A DNA stretch of 38,247 bases from Candidatus Omnitrophota bacterium (GTDB taxonomy: Bacteria > Omnitrophota > Gorgyraeia > Zapsychrales > Fredricksoniimonadaceae). The position numbers and the translations under genes were made by a program. Of the stretch, positions 9,254 through 16,980 are shown piece after piece (position 1 is the stretch's first letter; each line of letters starts with the position of its first letter). Below the pieces are notes generated by a model. It was not told where the DNA came from, did no database searches, and was given only the letters and a program-made list of their open reading frames with translations. The DNA lies in NCBI GenBank assembly GCA_015233145.1, contig JADFYI010000012.1, positions 1 through 38,247 of the forward strand, written 5' to 3'.

Positions 9254-9766
9254 TTAACTTTGAAGTTTTTGAATGATGGCTTTCACAAATGCCGGTAAAT
9301 CATCGGGCTTGCGGGCGGTTATGAGATTGCCGTCCACAACCGTTTCTTCATCCACATATTTTGCTCCGGCGGCAATAATATCGTCTTTGACCGAGAGAAA
9401 ACAGGTTGCGCGCTTGCCTTTGCAGCAATCCGCAGACACGAGCATCCACCCGCCATGGCAGATCGAGGCAACAACCTTGCCGCCCGCATTGAGGTCCTTG
9501 ACAAACTGGACAATTTTAGGATAGCGCCTCAAAAAATCCGGAGCCCATCCACCGGGAATCACAACCGCATCAAAATCTTTGGCACTGACCTTTTCAATGG
9601 AGCAATCAACCCTGCAGGGATACCCTTCCTTGGAGGGAAAGGTGTCGCGGGTGCCGTTGCCGATGGTCACGACCTCGAACCCTTCCTCGCGCAGGCGGTA
9701 CAAAGGATACCAGACTTCCAGGACCTGATAAGATTCATCCACGAGAATCGCGATTTTCTTGGACAT
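9254..9766 (-). CDS. DJ-1/PfpI family protein
   Basis: This is a 170-residue class I glutamine-amidotransferase-like protein of the DJ-1/PfpI/YhbO group. The nucleophile elbow SICHGG places Cys103 before the conserved His, a conserved acidic residue lies in the first helix region (around Glu18), and IPGGW is the usual strand-turn motif. Family members are described as glyoxalase- or deglycase-like stress proteins or as peptidases; which of these this one is cannot be decided from sequence. The ATG has an excellent ribosome site (GGAGG five bases upstream). It is separated from rpsU by a hairpin terminator and sits 11 bp before purH. Confidence 0.9.
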   Translation of the reverse strand: MSKKIAILVDESYQVLEVWYPLYRLREEGFEVVTIGNGTRDTFPSKEGYPCRVDCSIEKVSAKDFDAVVIPGGWAPDFLRRYPKIVQFVKDLNAGGKVVASICHGGWMLVSADCCKGKRATCFLSVKDDIIAAGAKYVDEETVVDGNLITARKPDDLPAFVKAIIQKLQS

Positions 9767-9817
9767 ACCAACCTCCGAATGCTTTTAAAAAGTTCTTGCG
9801 GCAGAAGTTGAAAATAG

Positions 9818-9848
9818 CAACGCCGTCCTGAAATACAGAACGGCGTTG
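9818..9848 (-). terminator. Hairpin after rpsU
   Basis: CAACGCCGT (9818-9826) pairs perfectly with ACGGCGTTG (9840-9848) and is followed by T-rich DNA on both strands. On the minus strand it lies 18 bp after the rpsU stop codon. It probably terminates or attenuates the rpsU transcript before the PfpI-purH genes. Confidence 0.7.
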
Positions 9849-9866
9849 TTTTTATACCAGGGACTT

Positions 9867-10022
9867 TTATCTTTTTCCCTTTTTACGCTTGCGCTCAGAA
9901 GGCTTGGCGTAAAAACGACGCTCTTTAAGCTCTACCAAAAAACCGTCGCGCTGACACTGCTTCTTGAACTGACGCAGGGCCTTTTCAAAACCGTTTTTAT
10001 CGGTTACTCTGACCTCGACCAT
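9867..10022 (-). CDS. rpsU: Small ribosomal subunit protein bS21
   Basis: This short gene encodes 51 residues starting MVEVRVTDKNGFEKALRQFK and ending in the very basic tail RKRKKGKR. The N-terminal V-x-V pattern, the F-E-K-A-L-R-x-F-K core and the R-R-F-Y-x-K-P-S segment are diagnostic of bS21, which binds 16S rRNA near the anti-Shine-Dalgarno region during initiation. The length is at the short end of the family's usual 55-70 residues. A GAAGG element lies upstream of the ATG. It has its own strong promoter (10077-10104) and a hairpin terminator (9818-9848), so it can be expressed independently of the downstream purH/folC/mnmE genes. Confidence 0.95.
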   Translation of the reverse strand: MVEVRVTDKNGFEKALRQFKKQCQRDGFLVELKERRFYAKPSERKRKKGKR

Positions 10023-10076
10023 GAAAAATTCACCAACCTTCAAAATTTAACGGGTTATTAATCTCTAATTTTTCCT

Positions 10077-10104
10077 ATTATATTAGGGAAAGCAGGGTTG
10101 TCAA
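10077..10104 (-). promoter_or_regulatory. Strong sigma70-type promoter for rpsU
   Basis: Read on the minus strand, a perfect TTGACA (10099-10104) is followed after 16 bp by a perfect TATAAT (10077-10082). The predicted transcript start is about 48 bp upstream of the rpsU ATG. The -35 hexamer contains the TGA stop codon of the upstream methyltransferase-like gene. Confidence 0.85.
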
Positions 10105-11393
10105 CTAGATTGGCTGACAGGCGGTTTGTATTGAAGGGCTGGCCACAAGGCCCCCAGCGGTGCAAAAACACTCTTTTTGTTCATGGCCAGGGCATACTGG
10201 ACGTAAACCGGGTCTCTGGAAAGGTGCCGCTCCTCGGTTTTGGCTCGGCCATAATAAAGCACGGCTAATAACGCCAAGAGCAGGCACTGCCTAAGCCCGC
10301 CACGCCAGCCGCTCTCTGATATCCAGGGAACAGAAATCAAGGCAAAGGAAACCAGTTTGGCGACATAAGCCGGATGCTTGGTCCAGGCGTAAGGCCCGTT
10401 GGATATAATTCCCCGGTGAGTTAAGTTGGAAAAACGTATCCCGAAAATAACAGAAGCATACAAGAAAATCCCTTCACTCACCAGAATAGCCACCCCCCAG
10501 ACAGGATACCAGAAACTTGACCCCAGCCAGCCCCCCCAGGATATATGGTCCGGATTATACTTGAGGAAACTATCTGACATCATCCCCCAAAAAGGCTGAT
10601 AACACATCAAGGCCACAATCCAGCCGGACACGGTTGGTTCCGCAGAACGGATATGCGAATCAAATAATTTCATGGTTAAAAAATATCCGACGGTGACAAT
10701 CATGACATCCAGAAAAAAAACACCATGAAAACAAAGGTTATAAAATGACTGGAACCCCAGGAAGGCTTGGTGAAAATTTGTATTCTGAAAGTTGACCGCC
10801 TCTTGAAGAAAATACGAATACATGAGCGGCAAAAAAAACGCTTTGACAGTCCATCCTAAAAAAAACTGCCAAAGAAGTTTCCTGTTCACGCTTTTCCAGG
10901 CGCCGATAAAAAAAAGACCGGCCTGGTAATAATCATCCTCAGGCGAAGCCATAAACCGGTCAACGAAATAAAAATACGGAATCACCAATATCAAAAAATA
11001 CGGTGCTATCAATTCCAGAAATAAGAAATACCGGACATAAAAAAGATTCTGATACTCTGGAAAAAGCCAGTACGCGAGCCCTGCCAGACACAAGGTTCCG
11101 CCAAGGCCTGTAAGCTTTATGGCAACACGCGAAATATTGGCCGGGCGCATTCTTGAGAAATCAAGACCCGTCGAAATTCTTCGATAATTCTTTAAGACAA
11201 TGGCTTCTAAGGCAATCACCGGCAAGGCATACGAGGCCAGAAGAAGCCCCAGGGAATGCGCTGAAAAAAAAGACAGCGATTTTCTTAAAAACACGCACGT
11301 TAATAGAAAAGTTATGAGGCCCACAAGGCCGATCGCCGGATGGGTGCAGGATGAAGGAATGGACGGCTGAGTTTGAGGGGTGTGCTTAGACAT
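10101..11393 (-). CDS. Polytopic membrane protein with an isoprenylcysteine/phospholipid methyltransferase-like C-terminus
   Basis: The 430-residue protein has many hydrophobic helices along its length, so it is an integral membrane protein. Its C-terminal third carries the ICMT/PEMT-family signature: a GPYAWTKHPAYVAKL segment (the G-P-Y...H-P-x-Y-x-G/K pattern) followed about 75 residues later by an E-E-R-H-L...Y-x-x-Y motif. In that family these residues bind S-adenosylmethionine at the membrane surface. The N-terminal two thirds are extra membrane helices of unknown role. The substrate cannot be told from sequence. The ATG lacks a Shine-Dalgarno sequence, and a TATAAT lies at 11408-11413 shortly upstream. 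The stop codon lies within the -35 box of the rpsU promoter. Confidence 0.7.
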   Translation of the reverse strand: MSKHTPQTQPSIPSSCTHPAIGLVGLITFLLTCVFLRKSLSFFSAHSLGLLLASYALPVIALEAIVLKNYRRISTGLDFSRMRPANISRVAIKLTGLGGTLCLAGLAYWLFPEYQNLFYVRYFLFLELIAPYFLILVIPYFYFVDRFMASPEDDYYQAGLFFIGAWKSVNRKLLWQFFLGWTVKAFFLPLMYSYFLQEAVNFQNTNFHQAFLGFQSFYNLCFHGVFFLDVMIVTVGYFLTMKLFDSHIRSAEPTVSGWIVALMCYQPFWGMMSDSFLKYNPDHISWGGWLGSSFWYPVWGVAILVSEGIFLYASVIFGIRFSNLTHRGIISNGPYAWTKHPAYVAKLVSFALISVPWISESGWRGGLRQCLLLALLAVLYYGRAKTEERHLSRDPVYVQYALAMNKKSVFAPLGALWPALQYKPPVSQSS

Positions 11394-11424
11394 AATGGGT
11401 TTAAAAAATTATACTGCTGCTGCC

Positions 11425-11445
11425 GCCAGCCTGACTGGGGCTGGC
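11425..11445 (-). terminator. Possible terminator hairpin after the P-II gene
   Basis: GCCAGCC (11425-11431) and GGCTGGC (11439-11445) form a 7-bp perfect stem with a 7-base loop. On the minus strand a T6 run follows about 16 bases later, which is farther than in a classical terminator. A second 8-bp inverted repeat (GCTGCGAT / ATCGCAGC, 11451-11485) spans the P-II stop codon. Confidence 0.4.
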
Positions 11446-11473
11446 ACTCCGCTGCGATGTTCGCTTCGCTCAC

Positions 11474-11776
11474 CTATATCGCAGCTGCGCCCTCTTCACC
11501 TGTTCTAATGCGATATAAATTCTCCAGATCCAAAATAGCGATTTTGCCGTCTCCGGTGGCATCGGTTTTGGCATTCTCCCGGATGATCTCAACGATCGTA
11601 TCTACTTGGAATTCATCAGAATAAATCTCAATCTTGATTTTTTCCTGAAGGCCGTTACGGTGATGGCCAAACCCCTGAACTGTCGTCACAGTCATCCCGC
11701 CGATACCGGAACGCTCCAGGGCTTTACAAACATCATCAAATTTTTCTTTCCGGACAATGGCTTCAATTTTAACCAT
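11474..11776 (-). CDS. P-II family protein with a deleted T-loop
   Basis: P-II proteins are trimeric sensors of ATP/ADP and 2-oxoglutarate that control nitrogen or carbon targets through a flexible T-loop. I chose the ATG at 11776 because AGGAGAG precedes it and the protein then starts MVKIEAIVRKEKFDDV like GlnB; a longer in-frame extension to 11836 looks non-coding. The 100 residues keep GMTVTTVQGFG, the B-loop-type TGDGKIAILDL and the C-terminal RIRTGEEGAAAI. Between GFG and KIKIEI there are only about 9 residues, against about 21 in GlnB/GlnK, so the T-loop with its uridylylated Tyr51 is gone. Nucleotide binding may persist, but GlnD and AmtB control as in GlnK should not. No amtB or glnA is adjacent. 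Confidence 0.88.
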   Translation of the reverse strand: MVKIEAIVRKEKFDDVCKALERSGIGGMTVTTVQGFGHHRNGLQEKIKIEIYSDEFQVDTIVEIIRENAKTDATGDGKIAILDLENLYRIRTGEEGAAAI

Positions 11777-11887
11777 ATCTCTCCTATCCTCACCGTATTC
11801 CCCCGCGCCGGTTAGACCATGAAAAACGCCGCCCAAACCGTCGCGGTTAACAAACGCGGGTTATACTAACATGGCACTTTAAAAGCG

Positions 11888-13660
11888 TCAATGCGCTTGG
11901 ATGGCGGAACGATTAAAATACGCGTCTTTAAACCCAGGATCCAGCAAAATCGCATGATCCAAATCAGAAAGTGCTTCGGCCTTATGGCCCAAACGGAATA
12001 AAACAATAGCCCGGTCGTTGTAATAACGAGGTTCAGATGGATTAAGCTCAATCGATCTGTTATGGTCAGACAAAGCCTTGTCAAAATCCTTAAGCGCGGC
12101 CAGGGCATTGCCGCGGTAATGATAAGCCTCTGGATAGGAAGGCTCCCTCTCAATGGCACTGGAAGTGTCTCTGACCGCCTTGTCAAACTCGCCCAAAGAA
12201 AAATAAACACTGGCGCGCTGGCTGTAGGTTCGCGCATAATTCTTATCCCAGAAAATCGCGTCAGAAAAATCTTTTAAGGAAAGGCCATAGAGCGCTTCAG
12301 CTTCCTTTTTCTGGCCGTTTTTTAAAGAACGCTCTGCCCAGTCGCGGTAAGTGACCCCCCTGTTATAAAACGCGAGCGCCTTGTTGGAAGCAAATCCTAA
12401 AACCGTGGTCAAGTCCTTAACCGCCAGTTCAAACCGGCCTTCGTCTGCATAGGCCACAGCACGGTCGTTATACGCCAATTCTTTACGGGGGTAATTTTTA
12501 ATCACATACGTCCAGAGCGTTTCATTATTTCGCCAGATGCGGCACTGTAAAAATGTTTTAACACCCAGGAGTAAAAACAACACCACAAGCCCCAACAATA
12601 CCCAACGCTTGATATGGATGCGCTGCAGTTGTTCATGAAAAAGATTTCCAAACCAGAAGCAAAGCCCTAAACTCGGCAAGTACATAAAGCGGTCGGCCAC
12701 CCCATGAACATCTTTGGCATCAAAGCGCAGCAAAAAGAAAATCGATAAAAAATACCATCCCAGCGCAAACCTTAAAAGCCTTTCCCCTCGCCGAACGTAT
12801 AAGGCGAGCCCTGTCGCGATCAAGAAAATGATTGTTAAAAAATATGGCCCATAAAAAAGGCTGACCGGCTGTGGCAAATCATAAAGCGGATGAAGGCTCC
12901 AGGGCCAAAGAAATTTCCAAATATAAAAGCCCAGCGTCCAGAGCCATGTCAAGGCGCTTAGGCCAAGAGAAGCAATGGGATTTCTCACATGGTGCATATA
13001 CGTCAACCATCCAATGCCGATGGCCAAAACAAAAAAAGGAATGGATTGAAATACGCTTTTCAGCGAAAACTTACCCTGATACCATGCCACCCAAAGCATC
13101 ACGCAAGGAAGGCTCAAGGCCATGGGCTTTGCCAACAAGCTCAGTAATGTCCAAAATATCGCCAAAATATACCGGCGCCTTGTCATTGCCAAAACTGCAC
13201 CCAGATAAAACATGGAATAAAGCACATCTTTTCTCTCGGTGGCCCAGGCCACGGATTCGACATGCATGGGGTGAATAGCAAAAAGCAGTGCCGCTAAAAA
13301 CGCGGCCCTCCGAGAAATTCCTAACTGCAATGCCAGGGCCAGGGCCAACAGGACCACTCCTGCATGAAATAAAATATTGATGCCATGCGTCACCGCCGGT
13401 GTAAATCCAAAACAAAACTTCTCCAGCGAAAAACTTAATGTTGTGAGGGGAATATAAATGTCCTGGACTGTTTCCGTAAAAATCGTTTGGACATTGGCCC
13501 AGGAAAGCTGTTGAACGGGTTTGTGCTTATAGAAATGGCTGTGGTCGTCCCAGTTTAAATACTGAGCCTTAAGGCAGGGCGAAAAAGCGAGAAAAATAAA
13601 CGCCGCGATGATGACAATAAAAAGAAGATTGCCGGATAAAAAAGTTTTTTGGTTAGACAC
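11888..13660 (-). CDS. GT-C-type membrane protein with C-terminal TPR repeats (TMTC-like)
   Basis: The 590-residue protein has roughly ten hydrophobic helices in its first 390 residues, then a soluble tail of TPR repeats (from about KELAYNDRAVAYADEGRFEL to the end). The first luminal/periplasmic loop has the LNWDDHSHF segment typical of GT-C enzymes with a catalytic Asp pair. The LFAIHPMHVESVAWATERKD motif is the hallmark of TPR-containing TMTC-like/DUF1736 proteins. In eukaryotes TMTCs transfer O-mannose; the bacterial substrate is unknown. It starts with GTG. The stop codon of the NRAMP-like gene is followed by one codon (GGC) and then this GTG in the same frame, so translation is almost certainly coupled. 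Confidence 0.8.
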   Translation of the reverse strand: MSNQKTFLSGNLLFIVIIAAFIFLAFSPCLKAQYLNWDDHSHFYKHKPVQQLSWANVQTIFTETVQDIYIPLTTLSFSLEKFCFGFTPAVTHGINILFHAGVVLLALALALQLGISRRAAFLAALLFAIHPMHVESVAWATERKDVLYSMFYLGAVLAMTRRRYILAIFWTLLSLLAKPMALSLPCVMLWVAWYQGKFSLKSVFQSIPFFVLAIGIGWLTYMHHVRNPIASLGLSALTWLWTLGFYIWKFLWPWSLHPLYDLPQPVSLFYGPYFLTIIFLIATGLALYVRRGERLLRFALGWYFLSIFFLLRFDAKDVHGVADRFMYLPSLGLCFWFGNLFHEQLQRIHIKRWVLLGLVVLFLLLGVKTFLQCRIWRNNETLWTYVIKNYPRKELAYNDRAVAYADEGRFELAVKDLTTVLGFASNKALAFYNRGVTYRDWAERSLKNGQKKEAEALYGLSLKDFSDAIFWDKNYARTYSQRASVYFSLGEFDKAVRDTSSAIEREPSYPEAYHYRGNALAALKDFDKALSDHNRSIELNPSEPRYYNDRAIVLFRLGHKAEALSDLDHAILLDPGFKDAYFNRSAIQAH

Positions 13661-13663
13661 GCC

Positions 13664-14950
13664 TCACCCAACAAACGCGTGATAAATCTTTTTTAGAAAA
13701 GGCTCCAATGGAGAAATAAGAAGGAGCGCTGTCAGTCCAATAAGAATAATTGTCGTCGACCAGCCAATAATATTCTGAGCTCGGTTATTGACATACTGCC
13801 CCATGATAAACGGGCTGTTGACCATATAAATCATGGACATCAAAACCACGGGAAGAAGCATGGCATTAATGACCTGGGTCCAAATGGTAATCGCAATCAA
13901 GGGCGCGTTGGGCCACAAGATGATCCCGACAGCGATAACGATAATACTGCCAAAAAGCCAATAGAACTGAGGGGCTTCATCCACGCGTTTATCAATACCC
14001 GCCTCAAGCCCAAACGCCTCGCACACATAAAAGGCTGTGGCCAAAGGCAAAATTGTTGCGGAAAACGCCGATGCTATAAAAAGGCCAAACGCAAAAACCT
14101 GCGAGGCCAAAACCCCGGCAAAAGGCTTTAAAGCCATGGCCGCGTCACTGGCTTCCTTGATAACAACGCCATTCTTGTAAAGCGTCGCCGCGCAGGAAAC
14201 GATAATAAAAAACGCTACAACAACCGTGGCTGTGCAGCCGATAATAACGTCCAGCAAGGCAAACTTGTAATCCTTGATGGTGATGCCTTTTTCAATAACC
14301 GCAGACTGCATATAAAACTGCATCCAGGGCGCGATCGTGGTCCCGATGAGTCCCAGGACTATGCTCAAATATTCATTGTCCATTTTGACATGGGGCTTGA
14401 TAAAAGCGGTCCCGATCGCCACCCAATCAGGCTTGGCCATAACGGCGGAAACAATATAAAAAAGCAGGCAAAAACTGAAAAAAAGAAAAATCCTTTCCGC
14501 GATCTTGTAATTGCCCTTGGTTGCGAGTATCCACACGGCAAACGCCGTCACCGGAACTGAAATATACTTGGTCACGCCAAAAATCGACATACTTCCCGCA
14601 ACACCGGCAAACTCGGTTGCCGTATTACCGATATCCGCAATAATCAAACCCAAAAAGATAAATGCCGTAACCTTGACGCCAAAGTTCTCCCGAATCAGGT
14701 CTGCCAGGCCCTTGCCTGTAATCATACCCATGCGCAAATTCATTTCCTGAATCACGAGAAGAGCAATAAAAGACGGGATAAGTGTCCAAAGAAGGTTGTA
14801 GCCATACAAGGCACCCGCAACAGAATACGTTGTGATACCGCCGGCATCATTGTCCACGCTGCCCGTGACAATGCCAGGACCAAGAATGGCCAAAAAAACC
14901 ACAACGTTCCTGATCGCCGGGCTGTTTTTGATATCGTCTATAATTTTCAT
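13664..14950 (-). CDS. NRAMP-related divalent metal transporter (candidate Mg2+ type)
   Basis: This 428-residue protein has about eleven membrane helices with the SLC11/NRAMP fold pattern. TM1 begins LGPGIVTGSVDNDAGG (about 23-38), where classical NRAMPs have a GPG...DPGN motif. TM6 reads IGTTIAPWMQFYMQS (about 202-216), where classical members have A-x-x-M-P-H-N. The TM6 Met that gives selectivity for Mn2+/Fe2+ is thus an Ala and the His a Trp. This departure recalls the NRAMP-related Mg2+ transporters (NRMTs). The upstream neighbour, 35 bp away, is a soluble MgtE-N/CBS protein, which also suggests Mg2+. Substrate assignment is inference; membership of the superfamily is firm. Confidence 0.85.
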   Translation of the reverse strand: MKIIDDIKNSPAIRNVVVFLAILGPGIVTGSVDNDAGGITTYSVAGALYGYNLLWTLIPSFIALLVIQEMNLRMGMITGKGLADLIRENFGVKVTAFIFLGLIIADIGNTATEFAGVAGSMSIFGVTKYISVPVTAFAVWILATKGNYKIAERIFLFFSFCLLFYIVSAVMAKPDWVAIGTAFIKPHVKMDNEYLSIVLGLIGTTIAPWMQFYMQSAVIEKGITIKDYKFALLDVIIGCTATVVVAFFIIVSCAATLYKNGVVIKEASDAAMALKPFAGVLASQVFAFGLFIASAFSATILPLATAFYVCEAFGLEAGIDKRVDEAPQFYWLFGSIIVIAVGIILWPNAPLIAITIWTQVINAMLLPVVLMSMIYMVNSPFIMGQYVNNRAQNIIGWSTTIILIGLTALLLISPLEPFLKKIYHAFVG

Positions 14951-14957
14951 AGCTTAC

Positions 14958-14982
14958 CACCGTTCGCTTCGCGACCGCGGTG
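14958..14982. repeat. Short intergenic palindrome containing GCGAAGCGAAC
   Basis: CACCG (14958-14962) and CGGTG (14978-14982) flank a loop carrying the 11-mer GTTCGCTTCGC, read GCGAAGCGAAC on the minus strand. The same 11-mer occurs in the loop of the hairpin at 11451-11485. It lies between the sensor gene and the NRAMP-like gene. Confidence 0.4.
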
Positions 14983-14985
14983 TTC

Positions 14986-16278
14986 CTATAGTTGGTCTTT
15001 ATATTTTTTCCACGCCATGGTGATCAACTCCTCCATAACGTCGTCTACTGTAATTGAACCGACAAGGATATCATTCTCATCTAAAACAGGGATGGCAGAA
15101 TATTTATACTGTTCAATTAAAAGCGCTACTTTTTCCATGCCGTCATCGGTATGCACAAAAATCCTTTGAGGATGGCAGGTATTAAGAATTAGCCGTTCCG
15201 GTGGCTCATTGATAAACCGGCGAATCGTGGTTGTGCCAACAAACTTGTTTTGCTCATCAACAATATAAATCGTAGTCAAACTACCCGGAAAATCAACCGA
15301 TGCCTTCACCTTGTTCATAGCATCCTCGACGGTAGCATCCTTGCCGAGGCTTAAAAACTCGCTTGCCATAAGGCCGCCTGCCGAATTCTTGCGAAAGCCC
15401 AAAAGGGCCCGCAGGCGTTTGGAGGTTTTTGACTCCATACTGCGCATCAGCTGATGCATGCGCTCTTTGGGAATGGTCATCAAAAAGTCGGCCGCCTCAT
15501 CCGAAGGAATGTTGGCAATAATCTGAACGAGCTCGCGGTCATCCAGAAGGCCGACAAGGCCTGCCTTGTCATCCGGCGCCATGTCCGCAAAAACTTTAAG
15601 CTGAACATCAAAGGTCAACGTACGAAAAAGGGATGTCTGTTCGAAGATGTCCAAATCGCGCATAATATCCGCAAGAGCGACCGGCGGGATTTTGGCAATC
15701 TTGGCACGCGCCACATCAAGCTTAAGCACGTTTTTTTGGTTCCCTAATGTCAAAACCTGGGAATTTTTCCATGACACAAGCTCTTCGGCCGATAAATACT
15801 CGGCATTGCGGTTTAAAAACCGGATAATAGTGTCGACAAGCGGCTCAATATCGAGCCGCCGCACAAGCGCCCTTAATCCGACATCGACGTGCGCAATATG
15901 GAGCTGGTTGTCAACACGCAAAAGGTGGACGTCATTAACACGCACGACTTTTTTGTTCTCAACATCAACAACCTGCTGGTCGAGAACATCGCGCCTCAGG
16001 GCAAACTCGGTTTCGACCTTGCCTTTCTGAAATTTTATGGAAGAAACGCTGACGCGCAGGGTGATTTTGCCGTTTAAACTTGAAACATCATTCACCAAAA
16101 CTTCGGAATAAGACCGAAAATAAAACCCTCTTTTCAGAATAACGCCTTTAACGCGCGGATAGATGTCGTTATTGAGCGCCATGGAAAAATCATACAATTT
16201 TCCGACAAATTTTCCGTCGCAATCCACGACAGGCTTACCCAGAAACTCTGAAAAATAAATAAAAAACTGGTCTGCCAT
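14986..16278 (-). CDS. Soluble PRC-barrel / MgtE-N / CBS-pair protein, likely Mg2+ sensor
   Basis: I chose the ATG at 16278 (430 residues, starting MADQFFIYFSEFLGKPVVD) because GGAAG lies seven bases upstream; the alternative at 16320 would overlap nth by 23 bp. Domains in order are two PRC-barrel-like beta units (about 5-80 and 85-150), an MgtE_N-type helical superhelix (about 185-295, with repeated LL..P..EAADFL-type segments) and a CBS pair (about 300-425). There is no membrane domain, so it is the cytoplasmic Mg2+-sensing half of MgtE without the channel. In MgtE this half closes the pore when Mg2+ is abundant. Located directly before the NRAMP-like transporter, it is probably its regulator. 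Confidence 0.85.
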   Translation of the reverse strand: MADQFFIYFSEFLGKPVVDCDGKFVGKLYDFSMALNNDIYPRVKGVILKRGFYFRSYSEVLVNDVSSLNGKITLRVSVSSIKFQKGKVETEFALRRDVLDQQVVDVENKKVVRVNDVHLLRVDNQLHIAHVDVGLRALVRRLDIEPLVDTIIRFLNRNAEYLSAEELVSWKNSQVLTLGNQKNVLKLDVARAKIAKIPPVALADIMRDLDIFEQTSLFRTLTFDVQLKVFADMAPDDKAGLVGLLDDRELVQIIANIPSDEAADFLMTIPKERMHQLMRSMESKTSKRLRALLGFRKNSAGGLMASEFLSLGKDATVEDAMNKVKASVDFPGSLTTIYIVDEQNKFVGTTTIRRFINEPPERLILNTCHPQRIFVHTDDGMEKVALLIEQYKYSAIPVLDENDILVGSITVDDVMEELITMAWKKYKDQL

Positions 16279-16297
16279 TATTACACTTCCAGATTTT

Positions 16298-16957
16298 TTA
16301 ACGATGAACCGTGACGCCAACCCTGGCGCAAAGGTCCTTCACTGCGCAAATACTGCATCTGGGCGAAATAGGCCTGCATATATTCTGCCCCCACAACACC
16401 AAAAGCGCATTATAATCTTTCCAATATCTTTTGGGAAGTTTCCGGCGAAGCTCACGTTCCGTTTCTTCGGGACTGCGCGTTGCCACGAAACCCAGACGGT
16501 TCGAGATACGGTGCACATGAGTATCCACACAAACACCGTATTTTCCAAACCCCTCCACCAAAACAAGGTTTGCGGTCTTGGGGCCCACACCTTTAAGGCT
16601 TAAAAGCCCTTCCATGGTGTCAGGCACTTGAGCCCCAAACCTTTCTATAATATCAGCAGATATGCCTTTGATCCGACGCGCCTTGGTCCGGTAAAACCCC
16701 ACGGGAAAAATCGCGCGTTCAATGGCCTTAAAGGACAACTTTAACATGGCCTGCGGAGTAGTCGCAAGCCCAAACAACCTTTCCGAAGCCGGCAAAGTTG
16801 TTGAATCTTTCGTGCGTAAACTAAGAAGGCATGACACCAAAACAAGATACGGCGATTTCCATTTCTTTCCAACCAGAGTCACCGAAGGGCTCGGCCAGTC
16901 GGAAACGGCCTTCTTAAGACGACGAATGATGATTGGCATGGCCTTATTGGAAATCAT
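16298..16957 (-). CDS. nth: Endonuclease III-like base-excision DNA glycosylase
   Basis: Nth removes oxidised pyrimidines and nicks the resulting abasic site. With the ATG at 16957 the protein has 219 residues, a normal size; an upstream in-frame extension to 17056 overlaps the response-regulator gene and looks spurious, and ATG 16939 is an alternative. The helix-hairpin-helix LKGVGPKTA (121-129) carries the catalytic Lys127, and VDTHVHRISNRLG supplies the catalytic Asp145. The C-terminal Cys194-x6-Cys201-x2-Cys204-x5-Cys210 cluster would bind [4Fe-4S]. It lies 23 bp after the response regulator and 19 bp before the sensor gene. Confidence 0.95.
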   Translation of the reverse strand: MISNKAMPIIIRRLKKAVSDWPSPSVTLVGKKWKSPYLVLVSCLLSLRTKDSTTLPASERLFGLATTPQAMLKLSFKAIERAIFPVGFYRTKARRIKGISADIIERFGAQVPDTMEGLLSLKGVGPKTANLVLVEGFGKYGVCVDTHVHRISNRLGFVATRSPEETERELRRKLPKRYWKDYNALLVLWGQNICRPISPRCSICAVKDLCARVGVTVHR

Positions 16958-16980
16958 ACCCGAGCCTGTTATGCAATTTT

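Noticed and set aside
11777..11836. 20-codon N-terminal extension of the P-II gene
   Set aside because: The ATG at 11776 has a good ribosome site and matches the GlnB N-terminus; the extension is not homologous.
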